Origin: a virus
Reading direction: 5' to 3' (one strand)
IMG/VR virus record: IMGVR_UViG_3300020450_000129
Coordinates: 1 to 20,175 of that record
Length of the DNA: 20,175 nucleotides
The position numbers were made by a program, and so were the translations under genes. Positions 7,348-13,089 of this stretch are shown one piece after another (the stretch's first letter is position 1; every line of letters begins with the position of its first letter). Under the pieces are notes generated by a model. It did no database searches. It saw nothing but the letters and a program-made list of their open reading frames with translations, and was not told the DNA's origin.

Positions 7348-7353
7348 TAAATA
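7346..7353 (+). promoter_or_regulatory. Possible late promoter before tape-measure protein 2 (AATAAATA)
   Basis: AATAAATA matches the late core but ends only 6 bases before the ATG at 7359, so transcription would start at or near the A of the ATG. It also overlaps the tandem stop codons of the previous gene. It is either a leaderless start or a chance match. Confidence 0.25.
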
Positions 7354-7358
7354 TACAT

Positions 7359-10300
7359 ATGACGATATCTAAAGATACCAAAATAAATGTTTATAAGTTG
7401 ATCTCTCCCAACATTGCGAAGAGTGCAGCGGCTGGTGCTGCTGATAAAGCAACAGCATCTTATCAGATGAAGACTATTGAAGCTTATAATAATCTTGGAG
7501 CATGTATTAATTCTATTGGTGGTGTTGTAGCAGATATAAAGAAGATAGAATATAAAAGATTACAAGACGAAAAGAAAAGACTAAGAGAAACATTTGAACC
7601 CAAGTATACTAAGATAGAGAAACCTAAGTTCGTATCATTTGTTAATGAGTTTGTAGGTAGGAACGCACCTAATTTCTTGAAAGGTTTACTACAAATTCTT
7701 AGTGGGTTTATTAAACTAGCAATCATAAAACCTGCGTTAGAATGGTTGTCGGACAAACGGAATCAACAAAAGATAGTCAATGCTATTGAAGCAATTTACA
7801 AAGCGTTTAAATGGATCAGTAATTTTATACAGAAACGGATAGGAGGAATAGTTAACGGGTTGTATGATCTCTTACGGGATGATGCTACATGGTGGGAACG
7901 ACTGACTGGATTTGCTAGGTCATTTGTAAACTTAGGGGCTATCTTTGTAGGTATAAGATGGTTAACTAATCCTGTTAAGTTGATCAAAGATGTTAGGTTT
8001 GTACTAACAACATTCTATAAATCATTAACTAGATTTTCTAAAGGATTAAAAACAAGAGGAAGATTTCCTGGTGGTTGGAAAGGTAAAGCATTAGGTGCGA
8101 CCCTTGCAGTTGGCACAACTCTCTGGGGTGCCAATAAGATCAAACAGATGGGTGATGATGATCCAGCCGATGAAGAGATGGCAACAGGTGGTTACCGTCA
8201 GGCACCATTAAAAAAAGTATTACCTGGTTTTGCTACTGGTGGTTGGATCTCTGGTCCTGACTCAGGTTATCCTGTATCTACAAGTCCTGGTGGTGGTAGT
8301 CCTGAGTTTATCGGTCATGGAACTGAGTATGTAGCGAAGAAAAATACTGGTGAGAGTTTTGTTATACCATTTAATAACTTTGCTACACGACAATTACCTG
8401 GTCTTACTGAAGCAAATTTAATCCAAGCAAAGCAACTTGGGTTTGACATGCCACGACTTAGTGACAAACAATTCTTCTTAGGTAAGATGTTTAGCGGTAT
8501 CAAATCTGGTATCGGTAATATGTTTAAGAGTGGCGGTGTTGGCACTAGTGGCATAGGACCTGTGGCAAGTGGGTCATCCTATGGTGCGATGTTAAAGGGT
8601 GCCTCAATGGGCATAGACTATAAGGGTGGTCGTGCTACAATGGGATCTCTCATGAAATCCCCACTCCTTACAAACGTAATAGGAAATGTATTTGGTAGTA
8701 AAGCAGGTAATATTGCAGGTACATTACAGACTGTCTTTGGTGGTGGAGGTAGTGGTGAAGGTGGCAAGGCAACCTTCATGGACATCCTTAAAGGTGGTAT
8801 CAATATAGCAGGTCAGTTCGTAGAACCTGGTAGTAAAGCATCTAATTGGATGAGTACTATCGGTGGTCTTGCTGGTACAATGTTCGGACCAGGCACTGAA
8901 GGAATGACCTTTGGTCAAAGACTTGGATACCTTGGTAAAGATTTCCTTGGCAAGATGGCAGGGAATATGCAGGGTCCTCTTGGTGGTATCATGCGAACTG
9001 TTATGGGTTCAGATGGTGGAGGATTGAACCAAGCATTAGGTAATGTTCTTGGTGCATCTGTAAGTGGATCATCTGGTGGTCAAGGTGTAGATCAAAAACT
9101 TGTAGGTGGTGGACAACAGGCAGTAATAGAGGCAGGTCGTGGATTCTTGAACCAAGGATACACAGTTTATAATCATAAAAACTTTAAGAATAATAGATGG
9201 AGAAAAGGACCTCCTAATAGATCAGGATACGATCCATCTGGTAAGCAAAGAAGAGGTAGAGGTGGTTTATATTCTAAGAACTTAGCATTTGATGTTAGTT
9301 GGCACGGTAAAGGTGATAAGACATCTAAGTTACAGATGGTTGCTGATCAAGCATACGGTAATAGAAGAGGATTAAAACTAACTTCTATCATTGGTAACAA
9401 GTGGGGTAAATGGATCTTTGGTCGTGATAAGAAGGCACCAGGTTCTCATGGTGTAAGAAATAAGGTTCAGTTTGGTTTCGGTGACAATCAGGTTGCAGGG
9501 TCAGGCAACATTGGTATGAGTGGAAGTGATCTAGAGCAAATGAAGAGTGTCATAGCTCAAGCATCTGGCGGTGATCCAAAAGAGATGGCAATCATGGCTA
9601 GATCTTTTATGAATCAGGCAGGTGTAATAGATCAAGGAGCAGGTGCTAACTTCGGTGGTGCACAAACTATGGGTGATATCCTTAACAATCTTCAAGGTGC
9701 ATTCAACCCAGACAAAATGCTATCACCTGCTATGCAGAAGAAGGCAACAGCAGCGATCAATATTGCAGGTGATACTAACTGGATGACTTCCATGTTAGGA
9801 GGACAGGGATTCTCTGAACCTCAGACAATGGCACTGTTGAACTCTACAACGTTTAAGAACACTGGAATATACAATAAGGGTGACGACTCATCACAAATAA
9901 AATTTGGAGATACAGTCTTTAGTACTGAGGGTAATAAGTTCTTCAATGATTACATGAAGAACACTGATTTAGGTGTAGCAAATGGGGAGAACCCAATGTT
10001 CCCTAGCACAAAGGAAACTTCTACTAAAGCATACCAAAAGAATAAAAGAGGTAGTGCGTTCCAATCTAACACTAACTATGGTGGTGGTGTTACTGGTGCA
10101 TCATCAGGTGGTGCATCATCAGGTAGTATATTAGGCACACCCTCTGGTGGACAGCAAAGAGGTGGTAACAATCAAAATCAACAGAGAGAAGAAGCGTATG
10201 CTCTAAAGAAGGTATATAGTGAGAGATCATATGCAAGAGAGCAGATCACAGAAAGAACAAGGAGACTTGTTGCTGAAACTATGGCTGCTGTTGAAGCACA

Positions 10301-10454
10301 TAACGCATCCGTAAGAGCAAATGTTGCTGCTGCAGCATCAGCAGTTGAAAAGTTGAAGTCAGGTGGTGGAGGAATGCGAGGTCTTGCAGGTGCTAAGGCA
10401 TCATTAAATGCTGCCAACTTACAAAGTAATTTCAGTGTCGCTAAGTTTGCTTAA
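7359..10454 (+). CDS. Tape-measure-like protein 2 with hydrolase-like domains
   Basis: 1031 residues. Its N-terminus (KINVYKLISP, then NSIGGVVADIKKIEYKRL) and the motif PRLSDKQFFLGKMFSGI near residue 367 parallel the upstream gene, so the two are paralogs. A tape-measure-like patch FATGGWISGPDSG with GHGTEYV lies near 290-330, followed by a Gly-rich region. Residues about 590-705 resemble phage M15-type peptidases (LNQGYTVYNHKNF, LYSKNLAFDVSW, PGSHGV), but the expected zinc-ligand histidines look replaced. Residues about 723-905 resemble SleB-type cell-wall hydrolases (AQASGGDPKEMAIMARSFMNQ, TMGDILNNLQGAFNP), with Gln at residue 734 where the catalytic Glu is expected. A charged coiled coil (about 945-1010) and an Ala-rich end follow. 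Role: probably the tube-filling or hub protein that meets the cell wall. Enzyme activity is doubtful. Confidence 0.6.
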   Translation: MTISKDTKINVYKLISPNIAKSAAAGAADKATASYQMKTIEAYNNLGACINSIGGVVADIKKIEYKRLQDEKKRLRETFEPKYTKIEKPKFVSFVNEFVGRNAPNFLKGLLQILSGFIKLAIIKPALEWLSDKRNQQKIVNAIEAIYKAFKWISNFIQKRIGGIVNGLYDLLRDDATWWERLTGFARSFVNLGAIFVGIRWLTNPVKLIKDVRFVLTTFYKSLTRFSKGLKTRGRFPGGWKGKALGATLAVGTTLWGANKIKQMGDDDPADEEMATGGYRQAPLKKVLPGFATGGWISGPDSGYPVSTSPGGGSPEFIGHGTEYVAKKNTGESFVIPFNNFATRQLPGLTEANLIQAKQLGFDMPRLSDKQFFLGKMFSGIKSGIGNMFKSGGVGTSGIGPVASGSSYGAMLKGASMGIDYKGGRATMGSLMKSPLLTNVIGNVFGSKAGNIAGTLQTVFGGGGSGEGGKATFMDILKGGINIAGQFVEPGSKASNWMSTIGGLAGTMFGPGTEGMTFGQRLGYLGKDFLGKMAGNMQGPLGGIMRTVMGSDGGGLNQALGNVLGASVSGSSGGQGVDQKLVGGGQQAVIEAGRGFLNQGYTVYNHKNFKNNRWRKGPPNRSGYDPSGKQRRGRGGLYSKNLAFDVSWHGKGDKTSKLQMVADQAYGNRRGLKLTSIIGNKWGKWIFGRDKKAPGSHGVRNKVQFGFGDNQVAGSGNIGMSGSDLEQMKSVIAQASGGDPKEMAIMARSFMNQAGVIDQGAGANFGGAQTMGDILNNLQGAFNPDKMLSPAMQKKATAAINIAGDTNWMTSMLGGQGFSEPQTMALLNSTTFKNTGIYNKGDDSSQIKFGDTVFSTEGNKFFNDYMKNTDLGVANGENPMFPSTKETSTKAYQKNKRGSAFQSNTNYGGGVTGASSGGASSGSILGTPSGGQQRGGNNQNQQREEAYALKKVYSERSYAREQITERTRRLVAETMAAVEAHNASVRANVAAAASAVEKLKSGGGGMRGLAGAKASLNAANLQSNFSVAKFA

Positions 10455-10456
10455 TC

Positions 10457-11830
10457 ATGCCAATTAGTAGAGTCAATGTAGGAGAAATTGAATACCGTCT
10501 TAGTTTGTTTAGAGATGGAGAACGTCTATCAAACAAAGAGGGTGCTTTTAACTTGTACGATTTCTGTAGAGGGTTTGAAATTCGTGAGAGGATTGATAGA
10601 TCTACTATAGAAGCACAGTTTGTATTTGAGGATGCTGCAGGTATCATCAACATGATGACAGGACATGAAGAATTAAAACTACAAATCATATCTTCTATTG
10701 TTGACAGGACATATAATTTTAGAATATATTGTATTCACTCACGTTCTAGGACTAATAATTCTAATGATGCATACCTAGTAGAGGCATGTTCTACAGAGTT
10801 TATAACTAATGAATCTATTAGTGTCTTTGGTCAATCAGAGGTAATATTTCAAAATATAGAAGCAAGTTCTATAGTAAAGAAGTTATTAAAAGAAAGAAGA
10901 TATCTTAACACTGCAAAAAATATATTTACTGAAGATACTATTAACAATCAAAAATTTACTGCACCTAACTGGAGACCTATGGATACAATCTATTGGTTGG
11001 CACAGAGAAGTGTACGAAAGTCTAGAAAGGGTGGAGTGTTACAAAATGGATTCTTATTTTTTGAAAATTCTTTAGGTTATCATTTTAGATCTGTTGATGG
11101 TTTGATTGATGACATTAACGATCAAACATTTGATAAGCAGACTAATAAACTCACAGGTAAACCAAGATGCTACAAGTATCATTACAGTCCTAAGAAAGTT
11201 GATAACACTGGTGCTGATGCTTTTGCTATCTCTGGTATTGTATTTCCAAGAGAGAAACATCTCTTAGAACTGATGAGGGATGGTAGTTTCTCTGGTTTCT
11301 CAGTTGGATTTGATCCTGTAACTTTAGGGTCATCTAAGATGGGTTCTAGTACAGAGTTGACTACAGATGATCCTCAATATGGATTGGATGCTACATGGGA
11401 CAAGATGTCACATTTAGATGGTAAGAAAACCGTAAACCCATTGACTCAATTAGATCCATCGGTGCATAAGATGGTGTCTAAACCAAGAAGAATTAGGTAT
11501 TCATTTTTACCAAGTCAAAATTTTGATCCTAAGTTTATAAACAATCCTCAAGCAAACTATCAAGAGTTGACAGACTTACAGGCATATCAGTTTATGAGGC
11601 TAGAGTCCTTAAAAAATATACAGTTAAAGATTACAGTGCCAGGTAATCTAGACTTATATGCAGGTGGTGGAATAGATGTCATCATACCTGCTAACTTTAA
11701 ATCTGGTAGACAAACACCATTAGACAGGAAATATAGTGGTAGATATTTAATATCGTCAGTGACTCATAACACAACAGGTACAGTTCTCTACACCGAACTA
11801 GACTTGCTAAAGGACTCTGTGCTAAGATAA
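10457..11830 (+). CDS. gp27: Baseplate hub protein gp27 homolog
   Basis: 457 residues; T4 gp27 is 391. gp27 is the trimeric torus at the base of the tail tube that binds gp5. The N-terminus (VNVGEIEYRLSLFRDGERL, CRGFEIRERIDRSTIEAQFVFEDAAGIINMMTGHEEL) has the pattern of a hub tube-like beta domain, and the C-terminus (LKNIQLKITVPGNLDLYAGGGIDVIIP, DRKYSGRYLISSVTHNTT) resembles the end of gp27/gpD-type hub proteins, which closes the second tube domain. The ATG follows two bases after the previous stop, with no Shine-Dalgarno sequence. In T4 gp27 acts directly with gp5; here gp5 lies three genes downstream. The family call is from pattern and context and is good; domain borders are not resolved. 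Confidence 0.8.
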   Translation: MPISRVNVGEIEYRLSLFRDGERLSNKEGAFNLYDFCRGFEIRERIDRSTIEAQFVFEDAAGIINMMTGHEELKLQIISSIVDRTYNFRIYCIHSRSRTNNSNDAYLVEACSTEFITNESISVFGQSEVIFQNIEASSIVKKLLKERRYLNTAKNIFTEDTINNQKFTAPNWRPMDTIYWLAQRSVRKSRKGGVLQNGFLFFENSLGYHFRSVDGLIDDINDQTFDKQTNKLTGKPRCYKYHYSPKKVDNTGADAFAISGIVFPREKHLLELMRDGSFSGFSVGFDPVTLGSSKMGSSTELTTDDPQYGLDATWDKMSHLDGKKTVNPLTQLDPSVHKMVSKPRRIRYSFLPSQNFDPKFINNPQANYQELTDLQAYQFMRLESLKNIQLKITVPGNLDLYAGGGIDVIIPANFKSGRQTPLDRKYSGRYLISSVTHNTTGTVLYTELDLLKDSVLR

Positions 11831-11833
11831 ATA
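11826..11833 (+). promoter_or_regulatory. Late promoter for CP12-CpeT (GATAAATA)
   Basis: GATAAATA is an exact NATAAATA match. It overlaps the gp27 stop codon. Its end is 24 bases before the CP12 ATG, and the leader contains a Shine-Dalgarno sequence CGGAG (11846-11850) six bases before the ATG, one of the few clear ones in the window. Confidence 0.65.
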
Positions 11834-11856
11834 ATAGTATAGTAACGGAGTTAGCT

Positions 11857-12162
11857 ATGATTGAAACCGACTTTAAAGGTATCGGAGAAAATCCTCAAGC
11901 GAAGAGAACTCACGATCTTGATCATGAAGTTTACCTTGATCCTAAAGATGGCAAGGAGCATATCAATCACGGTATTCTAGAATATACTGTTGATGAGTTA
12001 AACAATGTTCATGCTGATTATGCAGACTACCATAAAAATGATGTAGTTGATCCTAATGATGGTAAAATCAATGATTGGCATACTAGACATCAAGACAAAC
12101 ATCTAGAAGTTTACTGTGACAATCATCCAGATGCATTTGAGTGTCGTGTTTACGACGATTAG
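11857..12162 (+). CDS. cp12: Phage CP12-like Calvin cycle inhibitor
   Basis: 101 residues. The end LEVYCDNHPDAFECRVYDD carries the CP12 C-terminal signature: Cys87-x8-Cys96-RVYDD, with Pro91 in the loop. Residues 44-60 (TVDELNNVHADYADYHK) resemble the CP12 core AWDxVEELQAEA. In cyanobacteria CP12 binds GAPDH and PRK and shuts the Calvin cycle in the dark; phage CP12 is thought to divert carbon flow to NADPH and nucleotide synthesis. Two features are unusual. The N-terminal Cys pair of standard CP12 is absent, and an N-terminal 40-residue, acidic, His-rich region has been added. The segment DPxDGK occurs twice (residues 28-33 and 65-70). It has a late promoter and a Shine-Dalgarno sequence, and CpeT follows after 14 bases. 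The C-terminal identity is strong; full regulatory function is uncertain. Confidence 0.85.
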   Translation: MIETDFKGIGENPQAKRTHDLDHEVYLDPKDGKEHINHGILEYTVDELNNVHADYADYHKNDVVDPNDGKINDWHTRHQDKHLEVYCDNHPDAFECRVYDD

Positions 12163-12176
12163 TTCTTTAGTTTGTA

Positions 12177-12623
12177 ATGATTTTTGATGAATATTTGTTA
12201 GGACATTGGACTAACAGGTCACAAGCACAATCTAACCCTCATAAAGTTGCCCAGACAGAGGTGATCTGGGCAAAAGAAGGTGATTGGTATACCTCTTTGA
12301 ATTTTTACAGAGTAGATGGTCCTCACAAACCATATCGCAATAAAAAACACAAGATAGAAATAGTATCAGATAATTATATCATTATGCAGAACTATAGACT
12401 GGATGGTTCTCGACATGAGGAATGTGATATGCATTTTAGATATGAATCTGAACATTGGAGTGGAAAATTAGACAGCGATAGATGTCGAGGAGAGAAAGGG
12501 TACAGGGTTGTTTCAGAAATATATCTCTACGGAGAGAAGTTATTGTCACGAGATAAAGGATTGAATCAACAGGGCAAGATGGTATGGGGTAGCGAGGAAA
12601 TGTATAAGTTCGTCCGTATATAA
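12177..12623 (+). CDS. cpeT: CpeT-like phycobiliprotein lyase
   Basis: 148 residues. Signature segments of CpeT/CpcT: LLGHWTNRSQAQSNP at the N-terminus, EVIWAKEGDWYTSLNFYRVDGPHKPYRNKKHKI, RHEECDMHFRYE, WSGKLDSDRCRGEKGYRVVSEIYLYGEKLLSRDKG and a closing WGSEEMYKFVRI. In cyanobacteria these lyases attach phycobilins to a cysteine of phycoerythrin or phycocyanin beta subunits, and homologs are known from marine cyanophages. Cyanobacterial forms are near 200 residues; this phage form is shorter, as other phage copies are. It follows CP12 and probably shares its late promoter. Substrate (phycoerythrobilin on CpeB) is inferred from the family. The presence of this gene argues for a phycobiliprotein-containing host. 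No Shine-Dalgarno sequence is visible before the ATG. Confidence 0.9.
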   Translation: MIFDEYLLGHWTNRSQAQSNPHKVAQTEVIWAKEGDWYTSLNFYRVDGPHKPYRNKKHKIEIVSDNYIIMQNYRLDGSRHEECDMHFRYESEHWSGKLDSDRCRGEKGYRVVSEIYLYGEKLLSRDKGLNQQGKMVWGSEEMYKFVRI

Positions 12624-12777
12624 TTCGACCTTTGATTCCTATATAAGTCGAAAAAAAATTCGGCAGATTTTTTCGCGTGTAGAGTTTTTTATATTACAAA
12701 AAAGTAAAGAAAACCTTAAGACACTCGCGTTTGTGTTAATTTCAAGATAAAATAGATGAGTAAATCAAATTAATGAC
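12624..12777 (+). other. Intergenic region with nested hairpins between CpeT and the next gene
   Basis: This 154-base gap is the longest plus-strand gap between genes. It holds an inverted repeat TTCGAC/GTCGAA (12624-12629, 12647-12652) and a second, CGAAAAAA/TTTTTTCG (12649-12656, 12668-12675), which share bases and could compete. The T-run lies in the second arm, so it does not fit a standard rho-independent terminator well. A GATAAAATA near 12747-12755 is a late-promoter core with one extra A. No gene is visible here. Confidence 0.4.
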
Positions 12778-13068
12778 ATGAGTGGAGACACAGGAATTGA
12801 GCAACCGCTAAAGTTTTACTCCGATCACATGTCTGAAGCTAAAAGAATCCTAATTAAAAAAACCATTTCTTATCGCACTCAGACATCAACCAGATCAGAA
12901 TTGACCGATGAAGAATGGATTGAGATGGTTGCCCTAAAACAAGCAATTAGCGAAAACCCCGCATCTGTACATCCTAATAAAATGGAGTATTTTACAGAAT
13001 TGGTGGTAAAGTCTGATGTGATGTATCAGACTAAACCTTGGAGAAAAGGAGGAGCGTTAGAGGAATAA
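12778..13068 (+). CDS. Small protein of unknown function
   Basis: 96 residues, charged, with no membrane segment or signal peptide. Middle part STRSELTDEEWIEMVALKQAIS looks helical; the end is basic then acidic (KPWRKGGALEE). I do not recognise the family. It lies between CpeT and gp5, with a long untranslated stretch upstream and 21 bases to gp5. The ATG at 12778 is the first in frame and has no Shine-Dalgarno sequence. Its late codons overlap the promoter motif before gp5. Given the position between two accessory genes and gp5 it may be either a structural accessory of the spike or a part of the inserted cassette; nothing in the sequence decides this. Confidence 0.7.
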   Translation: MSGDTGIEQPLKFYSDHMSEAKRILIKKTISYRTQTSTRSELTDEEWIEMVALKQAISENPASVHPNKMEYFTELVVKSDVMYQTKPWRKGGALEE

Positions 13069-13071
13069 ATA
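13064..13071 (+). promoter_or_regulatory. Late promoter for gp5 (AATAAATA)
   Basis: AATAAATA overlaps the stop codon of the 96-residue gene and ends 19 bases before the gp5 ATG. The 15 bases 13064-13078 are identical to 19885-19899, upstream of the last gene in the window. Confidence 0.6.
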
Positions 13072-13089
13072 ACTAAAAAACTGCTTAAA

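Noticed and set aside
12624-12680. Terminator after CpeT
   Set aside because: The first stem is followed by an A-run, and the T-run forms part of the second stem rather than a tail, so termination is not well supported on either strand.
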